The notes: a model not told the origin generated them from the sequence alone. Counted from the first letter of the stretch, positions 24,198 to 35,597 are shown. The stretch: DNA of 64,000 nt from Trichopus zeylanicus subsp. travancoricus (GCA_005019695.1 RXID01014539.1:124001-188000), one strand, 5' to 3'. A program made the numbers and translations.

Positions 24198-25106
24198 TCA
24201 ACATTCATCAGGTCCTACTGAATTCATCAACAAGTACTCCATGTACGCGTCTACAGATGCACTTGAAAAAGCATCGTCCACATTATCTTCCTTTCTCGCT
24301 GATGACTCGATCGCTGTTAGATCGAAGCGCGGGACAACTCGAAGAAGATCTAGCTTCTGTTTGCTGCCAAACCACATTGTGATCGAACTGTTGTTGATCA
24401 CTGCCAATGGAATCAAAGCTGCAAGCATGGCCCAAGAGAATCAAACACAATCTGTGCACTGATTGGCTGGGTTTTGCAGGTGTGCTTGTCATTTGTAAGT
24501 GACCAGGTACAGCGTCGGATTGCCGAAGTTCTTCTGTTCAACCTGCTTGGTTGCTTTGCATCCTTGTTCCTTATTGTGAGTGCATCTGTAATAGCTCCTT
24601 AAAAGCTTCCTCCGCGGGATATTCTTCTGCCCATACTTCCTCCATCGGTAGCCATCATCATCCGGCGCACATGTAATTGTAGTCCTATGCATGATTGAAG
24701 AAAAACATAGTTAGACTAAGCACTACACTTTCAAAGAGATTTGGAGATCGAGAAACAACTCACCAGCTGTCTTGGCGAGGCCGCTTCCGGCATGAACTCC
24801 TCGGAGTAGTGTTGTCCTCGACAGTGACCTCGCTCTGTCGGTCACTGCTCAAGCAGACCGGGTCTTCTCGCTGGACTTGAGGATAGGCAGAGCCATAGAC
24901 AAAGACTGTAGGACCTCTCCGGAGAGGGATCCGGCCAGCTCCGACTGCCAATCGCTAAGCGGAGCGAGCGGGAGGATGGATTGAAGCCGAGCAGCAAGCT
25001 CGTAGCTTCCGGAGACCTCTTGGATCGCCGTCTCTCGGTTGGAGAGAGATTTGTTGATGAAAGTGTTGTCAGTGGCTTCCATACTTGTTGCAAATCTGAT
25101 GCTCAC
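24198..25106 (-). pseudogene. Group III WRKY pseudogene 2
   Basis: Exon 1 (ATG at 25106, or 25082 by comparison with paralogues) encodes NRETAIQEVSGSYELAARLQ and the following helix. A 1-nt shift in the region near 24875 ends the frame; the rest of the exon (CLSSDRQSEV ... SSCRKRPRQDSW) is in another frame. Exon 2 and exon 3 appear fused without the usual second intron: DDDGYRWRKYGQKN runs straight into LLRSYYRCTHNKEQGC in one frame to LVTYK, then TGA. The frame then shifts again for the HTC ligand pair, and the C-terminus (DAFSSASVDAYMEYLLMN) lies in a further frame ending at 24198. The WRKYGQK core is intact, but at least three frameshifts make a full product unlikely. Missing intron 2 could mean exon fusion by intron loss. 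Confidence 0.85.
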
Positions 25107-27155
25107 TTGCTTTGGATGTCTTGTGTAGGGCGATGTCCCTGTATGTAGGTCTTGGATTCAAATTACCTCCAGATTCCCCAAACAGTATTTTCTTAACCTG
25201 ACTAACTAACCGGATTAACTCTCAAATATTTTCTAAATGTTAGTATAAAGATTTTTTAGTCTTATTATTCACCAAATATTATTTCCTTTAATTGAGATAA
25301 TTAACGAGATTAATTTTATTAATTTAGCTAAAATTTAGTTAGTTAACCCTAATTATTTGGTGTTTCCCGCGTCTGCGTCAACCCCTATGACGCAATCAAT
25401 TTGAAATTCAATGATGTAAGAGGATGAAAAGTCAAATATTGTGATTAGGAGTGAATAAAGCCTATTTATCTATTAATTTTACATATTTTAGAATCAACGT
25501 ATTAATTTGAGTTAAGAATCCATTTTTAGTTTCGATTATAAACCAATTCTAAAACTAATATACCTATTTTTAAAATTATTTATTTTAAAATATTTTATTT
25601 TACATTAAAATCTTATAAACATTTAATTTTTAAATACATTAATATATAAATTACTCAAAAATTTTATTATATTCATTATAATCCTATAAAGATATAATTT
25701 TAAATATATTAATATACATATAACATAAAAAATATACTTTTAAAATTTTATATTATATAATATATATATATATATATATTAATAACCGGTATGGTTCTAG
25801 TATACCAATTTTTCATAAAATATAAAACAAAAACCGGAATCTAATTTTCGATTTTATCAAAATTAAGAACCGAAACCATATTAGTCTGTTTTGAAAATCA
25901 ATTTTTTTCCAATTCACACTATTTTCTTTTTGATTCGATTTGATTTTAAAAATAAAAAAAAATTAGTTTTCTGTTATGAATTTTTAAAAAACGATTAAAA
26001 TCAAACCAAACCAAAAATATAATACAATATCATAGATATTAATTTTAATTTAATATTGAACGTGCTCGATTTTAATTATAAATTAGATATATATTTAAAT
26101 TTAATTATTAATTTAATTTTGGGTCTAAATTGAATCAAATTAAGTTATTTTGTTTCGATTTAATTCGATTTTTGGACCAATGTGGTTGGAATATTAGATG
26201 AAGATTGAGTTAAGAGAGAGGGTAGAGTAACAGAGCGAGAAATAAGTATCAGGAATGGATTATGTAATATAGTAATCCCAACATTGCGCACGGTCCCATG
26301 CATATAGAGTAAGGTGCAGCCCGGACGGCACGGATCTTGTGCTAGAGGTCTACTACACGCGCATATGGATTGTCTGCAACGCCCATGGTTTTGTGGCCTA
26401 CAGTGAAGTTGACATAATCAACCAACCCTAATTAAGATGTAACCAGCACGAAGGGCGCATAGATCACCAACTATGTCAGACTGGACCACACGCCACACGG
26501 ATGAAGTCCTCCTAACCGGTTGTCTCTTTTCGAGAATCCATTGCATTTGGACTTGCGCAAACCGTGTCGAAGTGTTCGAAGACTGAGAATATTTTCTCTG
26601 ATGCTTCCTGTACCTTCTTGGAATCTGGCTTCTTTGTTGATGAGACGTCTATGTCAGTAATCTTTGGTCTTCATCGTTATACGTATTCAATGCCCGTCGC
26701 AGTGTGTGTTGTATGCGTCGTTACACATGTTCTGCGTCCACTGGTCGGTCCACCTGAGAAGTCGTTGTGTATGAAGTATGAACTACTCTCGGGAATTTGA
26801 CCCTAAGAGAATGTGAACAAGATGCAGGAATCCAAAGTCGTCCTCAAGTGGTGAGCAGAATGTCAAGTTCCATGTGGTCTTCAGCTAAACAAAAATATAT
26901 CCCCAACTCTTTGCCGGTGATTATCTGCTTTTGGTTTCACCTATTGAAGAGGGCTTTCATGCCTTTAATTATTTGCTAAGCATGTCAGTTGGTTCTCATC
27001 ATCTTGTCTGCCCAGGCCACTCTCAGATTAATCAGATCTTTAGATAGAGAACATGTGCGAGATTCATTCTTTTGATTGGAGAGCCAACTCTTTTCATCAG
27101 GGTCATTTGAGCCTTTTTGTTTAGCATTGACAGAGAACTCAAAACCAAATATATG
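25107..27155. other. No gene recognised; AT-rich then mixed sequence
   Basis: 25400-26200 is AT-rich with an (AT)n run at 25751-25780. 26240-27150 is less AT-rich and has open frames at 26564-26800 and 26797-26979 on +, without recognisable domains; a fragment of an unidentified gene or transposon cannot be excluded. Confidence 0.4.
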
Positions 27156-27160
27156 CTAGG

Positions 27161-28075
27161 TGTCACACCGGCGAATTTCTACCCTGAAATTTTGCCCGTG
27201 ATGACGCCAAGGTTCGCCCACCTCAGCCCGCCAAACTCGCCCAAGCCCACAAGAGTATAGAGGAGAAGAGAAGTACAATAATCTTGCCACCCTTTTATTG
27301 CTCACATAAAAGGAAATACAACTCTTAACACGGAGTGACACTACAAGTCTCTCTACCTGTGTGTATTCAACTCAATAGACCTCCTAGTCTATTTATAGTA
27401 CACGTTTGGCTGTAAGCAACTGCTGGAGATCATGGAGAACATGCTCCACAATATTCTCCCTGCAGTTTCAACCGCTGCCTTGCAGTTCCTCAACTGCTTC
27501 CTGCAGTTTCGACTGCTGCCCTGCAGTTCAGCAACTGCCTCCTGCAGTTCAACTGCTGTCCAGCAGTTCAGCAACTGCCTCCTGCAGTTTCACTGCTGCC
27601 CTGCAGTTCAGCAACTGCTTCTTGCAGTTCAACTGCTGCCCAGCAGTTCGGCAACTGCTTCCTGCAGTTCAACTGCTGCCCTGCAGTCCAACTGCTGCCC
27701 AGCAGTTCAGCAACTGCTTCCTGCAGTTCAACTGCAGCTTTCTGCAGCTCCCTTTAGCCATCTTGACCTGCTGCTCGGTCTGCAGGATGGTTTTGGGCTG
27801 TTTGGGTCTCCATCCAAACATGTCGTGACCGTCACTTGCACCTATGTGTGCTGCCCGTGCACACATATGTTCGAGGCAGTCCGTCGCCTCGTTTGATCAT
27901 GCGTTCCCACACATGATGTTCTTCGTAGTGGCGCCGACCACCACAGCTGGTTGTTCGCTCGTATGTGTGCTGCCTATGCACATATACGTTGGAGGCACTC
28001 CCTTGCCTCTGAGATCATGAGATCCGTTACATGATTTCGTTGTAGTGGCACCTACCACTCACAACGTGTGTGACA
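27161..28075 (-). repeat. 3' LTR of the chromovirus
   Basis: 915 bp, TGTCACACAC...GGTGTGACA on minus. It contains a TATA-like CTATAAATAG at 27398-27389 and a CTGCAG-rich minisatellite at about 27457-27750. Confidence 0.93.
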
Positions 28076-28265
28076 AACCTCCCCCACCAAGAGAGTCCGA
28101 CGTCCTCGTCGGAGTAGAGTCCATGTATTCCTTAATTTGTTTCTTAAATTGCCATAGTGTAGAGTCCCGCTCCCACGTAGCATCGGCCTCGCTGCCGCCT
28201 TTCCACTTCACAAGAAAATCAGTCCGTCGATTCTTCTTGCTTTTGCCCCATAGTCCGGTGTGCAA
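28059..28265 (-). pseudogene. Chromodomain of the chromovirus
   Basis: The frame reads RRTDFLVKWKG then SEADATWERDSTLWQF, the aromatic cage and WKG core of a retroelement chromodomain. Such domains steer integration to modified histones. It is out of frame with integrase: the integrase frame ends at 28219 (EESTD), so a small indel lies in the overlap near 28250. The frame runs on through the polypurine tract into the LTR. Confidence 0.8.
28076..28091 (-). promoter_or_regulatory. Polypurine tract
   Basis: Minus-strand CTTGGTGGGGGAGGTT lies directly against the 3' LTR, the position of the plus-strand primer in LTR retrotransposons. Confidence 0.8.
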
Positions 28266-29178
28266 GGATCTTCTCGATCTCCTTGTCGAACTGCTTCCGA
28301 ACTACCGGTGGAGCGCTCTTTACTTGCTGTCTATCTCCAAGCAAGTCCCTGTTGAAAGGTTTGAGAAAACTTACATGGAATGTTGGGTGTACCTTCAGCC
28401 TGTCGGGTAGCTTCAACCGGTAAGCAACCTGCCCGACTCTCTTCATCACCTTGAAGGGGCCATCATATCTTGGTACCAACCCTCGATGTACGGTTTTACT
28501 GCTGATTTTCTTCCATATCTGTGGAGTGAGCTTCAGCAGCACCATATCTCCAACCTGGAATTCCAATGAACGCCTTCGTTCATCCGCATGCCTCTTCATG
28601 CGTTTTGCTGCCTTGCGCAAGCTGTCTCGAGCTTGTTCTATCAGCTCCTCCTTCTCCTTGGCGAAGCGATATGCAGCAGGGCACTTTCCTTGGTCCGTCG
28701 ATTGAGCCAACTCGAGAGGAGTGAGAGGCTGCTGTCCCATGACAAGCTCTGCAGGACTCATTCCTGTAGCCGACGACCTGTGGATGTTATAACAAAATTG
28801 GGCTGTGTCCAACAGCTCCAACCAATTTTGCTGGCTGGCCGTCACATAATGCCTTAAGTATTCCTCCACCAAGGCATTGATGCGCTCCGTTTGGCCATCC
28901 GTCTGTGGGTGATTAGCCGTAGAGAACTTCAACTCTGAACCCATCGAGTTGAAGAGTGCTGTCCAGAACCTGCCCGTGAATCGAGCATCTCGATCACTCA
29001 CGATGTCTTTCGGGACACCGAAGTGTTTCACCACATTCTTGAAGAACAGCCCAGCTGCTACCTCTGCTGGACACGCGTGTGGTGTTGGTATGAACACCGC
29101 ATACTTCGAGAATCGATCGACGACGACCAGCACTGAGCTCATCCCATCTACTTTGGGAAAGCCCGAAACAAAGTCCAT
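28219..29178 (-). pseudogene. Integrase core and C-terminal region
   Basis: The catalytic core is readable: MDFVSGFPKVDG with the first Asp, VSDRDARFTGRFW with the second Asp, and NHPQTDGQTERIN with the Glu. A GPF/Y-like region follows (RYDGPFKVMKRVG, HPTFHVSFLKPF). The catalytic residues are therefore present, but the frame is cut off from RT upstream by a deletion and shift near 29260, and from the chromodomain downstream. Confidence 0.88.
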
Positions 29179-29254
29179 GGAAATGGACTGCCACGGCTTC
29201 TCCGGAATAGGCAGGGGTTGCAGCAGCCCTGCCTGTTTCTTCCTCTCCGTCTTG

Positions 29255-31294
29255 TCAAGTTGACGTCTTCGACGTCTCCCCCATTTTTGGCCAATAATAT
29301 GACCTGGACAAGAGTGCCATCATCCTTTGCCCTCCAGGATGTCCTGCCCATTGAGGATCGTGAGTCTCTCGCAGCAGCTCACGCCTCAGCCCTCCCGCCT
29401 TTGGGATGTACAACCTGTTGCCTCTAGCATACAACAAGTTATCTTCAAGCCAATAACGCTTAATTACCCCTTCACGTACCTCTCCCCTGAGTTGGATGTA
29501 TTCTGGGTCCGCGTCGGCTTGTTCTTTAACCCTCTCTAGCAGGGTTGACTGCACTGTGGACAGCGCAGTTACGTAGCATCGCACTTCCTTTCTGCTCAGT
29601 GCATCCGCTACTTGGTTCTGTCGTCCCGGCTTGTGCTCCCACATGAAATCAAACTCAGCCAAGAACTCCTGCCACCGAGCTTGTTTGGGGGTCAATTTCT
29701 TTTGGGTTTTGAAGTAGGTGTTTGCAACATTATCCGTTACAACCCTGAACTTCGTTCCCAAGAGATAATGCCTCCAGGTGTCCAAGCAGTGCACCACTGC
29801 TGTCATTTCCTTTTCATGTGTGGTGTAGCGTTGCTCCGCATCCTTAAGCTTGCGGCTTTCAAACGCCACTGGGTGTCCTTCCTGAACAAGGACTCCCCCA
29901 AGAGCACGATCTGAGGCATCCGTATGTACCTCGAATGGAAGCTCGAAGTCAGGCAATCGTAGCACCGGTTTTGTTGACACTGCTGCCTTCAGCTGGTCAA
30001 ACGCCGCTTGGCATGAGTCCGTCCATGCCCATTTTCGATCCTTCCTCAGCAAGTCAGTCAGGGGATTCACTTTCCTTGAATAACCCTGAATGAATCTTCT
30101 ATAGTAGTTAGCCAAACCGAGGAAAGAACGAAGATCCGCTACCTTTGTTGGGGCCGCCCAATCGATGATTGCCCGAATCTTCCTCTCATCCATTTGTATT
30201 TGTCCCTTGCTCACCCTGTGCCCAAGGAACCTGATTTCCTTTCGACAGAACTCGCACTTCTCCTTCTTGACGAAGAGCTTGTATTCTCTAAGCCGAGAGA
30301 ATACCTTTCTGAGGTGGTCGACGTGGTCCGCCAACGTCTCCGAGTAGATGACAATGTCATCCAAGTACACCACCACAAATCGATCCAAGAACTCATACAA
30401 TACTTCATTCATCAAGTTACAAAAGGTTGCTGGAGCATTTGTCAATCCAAAAGGCATGACTAGAAACTCAAATGAGCCATACCTCGTGACACATGTCGTT
30501 TTTGACTCATCTCCCTCAGCAATCCGGACTTGCCAATACCCTGATCGCAAGTCCAACTTGGTGAAGTATGTTGCCTTGGCCAATCGATCAAACAAGTCAC
30601 CTGCATTTGGCACTGGGTACTTGTTCTTGATGGTCACCTTGTTTAGTGCTCGATAGTCCACGCACATCCGAAGTGAACCATCTTGTTTCCGCTGAAACAA
30701 CACCGGGGCACCATACGGGGCTTTCGACGGTTGGATCAGTCCCGCCTCCAACAGTTCATTGAGCTGCTTCCTCAGCTCCAGAAGCTCCGCATTCGCCAAT
30801 CGATAAGGGGCCTGAGCAGGAGGCTTCGTACCTGGCTCCAGCTCGATCTTGTGGTCAACTGCCCTCCGAGGGGGAAGTTCATTGGGCAGTTTTGGTGGCA
30901 TCACGTCTGCGTAATCCACCAGGATAGTTGCAACAACATCAGGTACCTCCACGACCTGATCCGGTTGTATCTCGATCAGTGCTGCAACATATGTGGTCTC
31001 GCCCCTCTTGAGACCAGCTTTCAGCTGTTGGGGAGACTGCATACCCGCTGCTGCAGTTTTCCCTCCATACGCTGCATGTATAAAGCATGGTGATTCCTCC
31101 GCAGAAATCAGCATACCTGATAGGTGAGGCGCCAAGCTAGCCTTAGCTTGGACAAAGAAGGCTATCCCCAGGATAAACTCAAACTCATCGAGCACCGAGA
31201 CTGTCACACTGATCTCTCCCTCCCAAGCTCCAACTTTGAGGGTTGCGCTGGCCATTCCATGAATCAGAGTTGGCCCAGAGTTTACCGCCTTCAC
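29255..31294 (-). pseudogene. Protease end, reverse transcriptase and RNase H
   Basis: The frame opens just after the stop at 31298-31300 with the second half of protease (FEFILGIAFF). RT begins around PYRLANAELLELRKQL, with FCNLMNEVL and the catalytic YLDDIVIYS; RNase H starts at FEVHTDASDRALGG, and ADALSR marks its end. The integrase N-terminal zinc module starts (WAGHPGG, YYWPKMGE), then the frame breaks. The RT and RNase H active-site residues look intact. Confidence 0.92.
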
Positions 31295-31297
31295 TTT

Positions 31298-32524
31298 CTA
31301 TGAACTTGGTTGCACCTGCAAACCAAATTCACTTACCAATTTATGGGAGAAGAAGTTGCTGGTCGCTCCTGTGTCCAGCATAGCCAAAACAGGCCTCCCA
31401 TTTAGTAGTACCGATGCATACATCAACCCTTTGCAAGGCGGCTGCCTTTCTGCCGTCATTGAGTTGAGTAGCTGCAATGGATTCATGCGTGGTGTGGCCA
31501 CACCACGTCCTTCGTCCTCAGATTCCCTGAGAGTTAGAGCAGATAGCTTTTCCCTCCTTGGACACTCCCTTGCCCGATGAGGACCATTGCATATGAAACA
31601 GCCCTGCTCTCTGTTGGTGGGCTGCAGTTTGGACTGGCTTGGTTCCGCAACCTTCTTGCCCTTTCCCTCGGGCTTCTTGCCATCCTTATGTGCACGCCCC
31701 ATCTTCCTTCCTTCCATGGCCATTTTGGTGGTTGTCGTCAGCTTGAAATCCACCAAGCCTTCCGCAGAAGCAATGGCCGAAAAAAGATCCTTCACTCCTT
31801 GCCGTCGGAGTTCAGCTTGAGCCCACTGCTGCAAGCCAGAAAGAAAGTTGTACAACTTGTCCTCCTCGGACATGTTGTTGATGTCGAGCATGAGGGAGCT
31901 GAATTCCCTCACATACTCCCTTATGGTCCCCGAATGACGCAGCTTCTTCAGGGATTCTCGCGCAATCCACCCTGTGTTGCACGGAAGGAACTGCTCCTTT
32001 AGTTCCTTCTTGAGGATCTCCCAATCCTCCAGCTGAGCTCTCCCAGCTTGAGCATTCTCCGATGCTCTGGTACGCCACCATAATTTGGCATCTCCACTCA
32101 AGTACATGCTGGTGATGGTGACTTTCTCCCGTTCCGGAATGTGAGCAGCCTTGAAGTACTGCTCCATATCCCATAAGAAGTTCTCCAACTCCTTTGCATT
32201 CCTGCAGCCATTAAAGGAATGGGGCTCCGGAACTCTTACCTTTGAAGGAGCTCCGCCTTCAGCAATGGAGTTAGCCACCGCTCTCTTCACCACCATCAAG
32301 TCCTGCTCCAAGGACTTTAGACTTGATCTCATGGAGTCAATGATCGCAGCGTACCTTTCCTCCGCATCTTTCACCTCACTCGCAAGGGCCTCCTTAAGAG
32401 CAGCATTCTGGCTCTCTTGCCAAGCCAACCGCGCCCATATGCCGCCCGCATCTTCGGTTGGAGGATTTCCCAGCATCTCCTCGATGCGAATCAACCGATC
32501 CCGAAGCTCTACTTGCGTCACCAT
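31298..32524 (-). CDS. Gag with start of protease
   Basis: The 408-residue product begins MVTQVELRDRLIRIEEM and has a coiled-coil-prone N-terminus, a retrotransposon gag core (LWWRTRASE, REYVREFSSLMLDI, FLSGLQQWAQAELRR), a basic linker and one CCHC knuckle (CFICNGPHRARECP, about residue 310). Protease then starts with LDTGATSNFFS. TAG at 31298-31300 ends the frame inside protease, while the same frame continues directly into RT. In this family gag and pol are commonly one frame, so the TAG is most simply a mutation; a read-through stop is the alternative. Confidence 0.88.
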   Translation of the reverse strand: MVTQVELRDRLIRIEEMLGNPPTEDAGGIWARLAWQESQNAALKEALASEVKDAEERYAAIIDSMRSSLKSLEQDLMVVKRAVANSIAEGGAPSKVRVPEPHSFNGCRNAKELENFLWDMEQYFKAAHIPEREKVTITSMYLSGDAKLWWRTRASENAQAGRAQLEDWEILKKELKEQFLPCNTGWIARESLKKLRHSGTIREYVREFSSLMLDINNMSEEDKLYNFLSGLQQWAQAELRRQGVKDLFSAIASAEGLVDFKLTTTTKMAMEGRKMGRAHKDGKKPEGKGKKVAEPSQSKLQPTNREQGCFICNGPHRARECPRREKLSALTLRESEDEGRGVATPRMNPLQLLNSMTAERQPPCKGLMYASVLLNGRPVLAMLDTGATSNFFSHKLVSEFGLQVQPSS

Positions 32525-32562
32525 GGCTTTGGCTTTCGCTGAACCGGTTTCTCACCAAACCG

Positions 32563-32575
32563 GGCTCTGATACCA
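32563..32575 (-). promoter_or_regulatory. Primer-binding site (initiator-Met tRNA)
   Basis: Minus-strand TGGTATCAGAGCC starts 2 bp inside the 5' LTR, the expected place and sequence for minus-strand priming. Confidence 0.9.
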
Positions 32576-32577
32576 CT

Positions 32578-33498
32578 TGTCACACCGGCGAATTTCTACC
32601 CTGAAATTTTGCCCGTGATGGCGCCAAGGTTCGCCCACCTCAGCCCGCCAAACTCGCACAAGCCCACAAGAGTATAGAGGAGAAGAGAAGTACAGCAATC
32701 TTGCCACCCTTTTATTGCTCACATAAAAGGAAATACAACTCTTGACACGGAGTGACACTACAAGTCTCTCTACCTGTGTGTGTTCAACTCAATAGACCCC
32801 CTAGTCTATTTATAGTACACGTTTGGCTGTGAGCAACTGCTGGAGATCATGGAGAACATGCTCCACAATATTCTCCCTGCAGTTTCAACCGCTGCCTTGC
32901 AGTTCCTCAACTGCTTCTTGCAGTTTCGACTGCTGCCCTGCAGTTCAGCAGTTCAACTGCTGTCCAGCAGTTCAGCAACTGCCTCCTGCAGTTTCACTGC
33001 TGCCCTGCAGTTCAGCAACTGCTTCTTGCAGTTCAACTGCTGCCCAGCAGTTCGGCAACTGCTTCCTGCAGTTCAACTGCTGCCCTGCAGTCCAACTGCT
33101 GCCCAGCAGTTCAGCAACTGCTTCCTGCAGTTCAACTGCTGCCCTGCAGTTCAACTGCAGCTTTCTGCAGCTCCCTTTAGCCATCTTGACCTGCTGCTCG
33201 GTCTGCAGGATGGTTTTGGGCTGTTTGGGTCTTCATCCAAACATGTCGTGACCGTCACTTGCTGCTATGTGTGCTGCCCGCGCACACATATGTTCGAGGC
33301 AGTCCGTCGCCTCGTTTGATCATGCGTTCCCACACATGATGTTCCTCGTAGTGGCGCCGACCACCACAGCTGGTTGTTCTCTCGTATGTGTGCTGCCCAT
33401 GCACATATACGTTGGAGGCACTCCCTTGTCTCTGAGATCATGAGATCCGTTACATGATCTCGTTGTGGTGGCACCTACCACTCACAACGTGTGTGACA
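32578..33498 (-). repeat. 5' LTR of the chromovirus
   Basis: 921 bp. The TATA-like CTATAAATAG at 32815-32806 is the likely promoter. The CTGCAG minisatellite (about 32870-33170) differs from the 3' LTR by loss and gain of units, whereas the rest differs mostly by single bases. Confidence 0.93.
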
Positions 33499-33503
33499 CT
33501 AGG

Positions 33504-34192
33504 GGTCTAGTATATACTAGATTTTCAGTAATTTTGTTATCTCATAGTTTTTTCTAAGGATACACATGATTATACTTGTTTTCTAAGGGATTATGTGCTG
33601 AATTCCAAGATATCTAGAAAAGGCACAATATTTGCATAATATTTCTTCACTGTACTAATGTGTTCTTTGCAAGTTGGATTGCATAAACATATATTTTGCT
33701 TTGATTTCAACCTATAATTTGATTTTGAATTGTGATTAGCTTCACATAATAAAGCTAACACAGATTTGATTTTCCATAATAAGATAATATATCAAATGGT
33801 AGACAATTATTTAAAATCATTGAATGCAAGTGATGGTTTAGGACATGAAGCTGTTTAAGATTGTTCATGTATTCTTCTTCAAGAGTTGCTGCAATACACA
33901 CCATTCTATGACTCATCACAAAAATGATAACTTCCAAAAATATCTCAACAGTTCCAACTTCTATTGAATCTTACACCATTCTTCATGGAAAAATACATCC
34001 TCATATGCAAATTCTTGAAGCGTCTGTACAACTCAAACAATTCTTTTAATATCAACAAAATTTCGTATTTTTCTTAACAAAGATCCCATTATTGCTTCCC
34101 TGATGCCCTCCAAAGACACCTTTGCGAGATGTAGATTCCTCACAATTGCTGAGAAAGCAGTTGCCATACTCGATGTAGAAGATAATGACAAC
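33504..34192. other. No gene recognised
   Basis: AT-rich sequence between the chromovirus and the WRKY stop codon; the part nearest 34192 would contain the WRKY 3' UTR. Confidence 0.4.
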
Positions 34193-35550
34193 TTATGAAT
34201 TCAGGAAACTTTCAACTTCACCAGGTCCAAATGAATCCATCAGCAAACACGCCATCTCTATGTCTAGATATGCAGCTGAAAACATATTCCCCACATCATC
34301 ACAAGGCCTGGCCTCCACATTGTCTTCCTGCACTGCCACCGACTCGATCTTTGTTATATCAGTGAGAGCCAAGTAGTTTGAGGAAGCTATTGCTTCTGTT
34401 TGCTGCCAAACTGCTTTTTGATCATAGTCTTGATGATCTGAGGTAGGAGACGAGGACAAACTTCTCTGTTGGTTGAGCACATCGCCATTCGAGTCAAAGC
34501 TAAGCAAGCCGGGTTCCATTGAAAGAGCATCAAGCATAATCTGAGGATTGATTGGCTTGACTTTGCATGCGTGTTCCTCATTGTATGTAACGCGGTACAA
34601 AGTCGGGTTACCTTCCTGTTGTTCAACCAGTTTAGTTGCCTTGCACCCTTGCTCCTTATAAGTGCATCTATAATACTTTCTGCAAAAATCATACAAAACA
34701 AGATCAACTATTGTTATTGCTACTAAAAATATCAACAACTCATGTAAACAACAACAAAATTGAACAAGAATTCTTGCATTAATAAATCAATAATGTTTCG
34801 CCAAGTCATGAAAATCACCTTGCCTGGTTGTCATTCTCTATTAATCTTTATGCCTCTTTAAAAAATATCTTAAATAGGGTAGAAGTCAATTATGCTAATC
34901 TTCATCCTTGCAATCTCCTTCAAAAGAGTTGGTTTTATAGTGATAAGGAATAAAGAAGGAAAAAAGCTGGAGCAAACCTTACAAGCTTTCCCTTTTGGAT
35001 ATTCTTCTGCCCATACTTCCTCCACTGGTAGCCATCATCATGGGGATAATAAAAAGTAACCTCAGTCCTATCAGACACATGAACAAAGAGATCAATACGA
35101 TAATTCCTCTTGGATTTAACAATTAGAAGAAGTAGAAGATGTAGAAGATGATGAAGAAGAAGAAGAATTCAAAGATCAAACAACAACTCACAATCTTTCT
35201 TGCCGTGCCCGCTTCCGACATCCACTCATCGGGCTCTTGACCTCGTCGGAGACCTCGCTTCCTCGATCAGTACTCAAGCAACCCGAGCTTGTCTCGGATG
35301 CCACCAGATCACTGGACTTCAGGACGGATAAAGCCATGTCCAAGGCTTGCAGGATCTCTCTGAAGAGAGTTCCAGCCAGCTCCGACTGCGAGTTGCCAAC
35401 CGGAGCAAAAGGGAGGAGGGATTGAAGCCGAATTGCAAGCTCATAGCCCTTTGTGACCTCTTGGATCGCCATCTCCCGATCGAAAAGAGACTTGTTAAGC
35501 AAAGCCCCCTCAATAGTTTCCATTTGATTCTCCCCCACTGCTATCTTCAA
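34193..35550 (-). CDS. Group III WRKY transcription factor, intact
   Basis: Three exons, 35550-35192, 35067-34978 and 34679-34193, have GT..AG borders and sum to 936 nt in frame, giving 311 residues (302 if the Met at 35523 is used, which matches the paralogues better). Exon 1 carries the conserved N-terminal helix (REMAIQEVTKGYELAIRLQS) and ends in a basic CRKRARQER stretch, a likely nuclear signal. Exon 2 encodes DDGYQWRKYGQKN, the DNA-binding core for W-box TTGAC sites; the WRKY intron sits after the LVR codon as in group III genes. Exon 3 gives the C2HC finger and an acidic C-terminus (MFSAAYLDIEMACLLMD). The first Cys pair is spaced by 6 residues (CTYKEQGC), not the 7 typical of the group. 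Group III members usually act in defence and senescence; the role of this one is inference. Confidence 0.9.
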
Positions 35551-35597
35551 TCTTTAGTAGCCTCGTTGATATCTAGATGCCTCTCTCTTCCTAGGAT

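Larger units (their letters stand above)
27161..33498 (-). mobile_element. Ty3/gypsy chromovirus, full length, disabled
   Basis: A 6338-bp element has two LTRs (27161-28075 and 32578-33498) and CTAGG on both sides (27156-27160 and 33499-33503). On the minus strand the order is 5' LTR, primer site, gag with protease, RT, RNase H, integrase, chromodomain, polypurine tract, 3' LTR. The order RT before integrase and the chromodomain place it in the chromoviruses; the lineage below that is not certain. The LTRs look about 97% alike in the stretch compared, so it is fairly young. A stop inside protease, an integrase deletion and a frameshift before the chromodomain disable it. Confidence 0.93.

Noticed and set aside
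26564..26979. Two adjacent ORFs as a protein-coding gene
   Set aside because: No recognisable domain, no splice-linked continuation and no repeat partner in the window.
27406..27896. 140-154 codon ORFs rich in CSSTAALQF repeats (also at 32823-33319)
   Set aside because: They are translations of the CTGCAG minisatellite in the LTRs, on the strand opposite to the element's genes.
28451..31093. Numerous + strand ORFs across the chromovirus
   Set aside because: Antisense shadows of the gag-pol frames on the minus strand.
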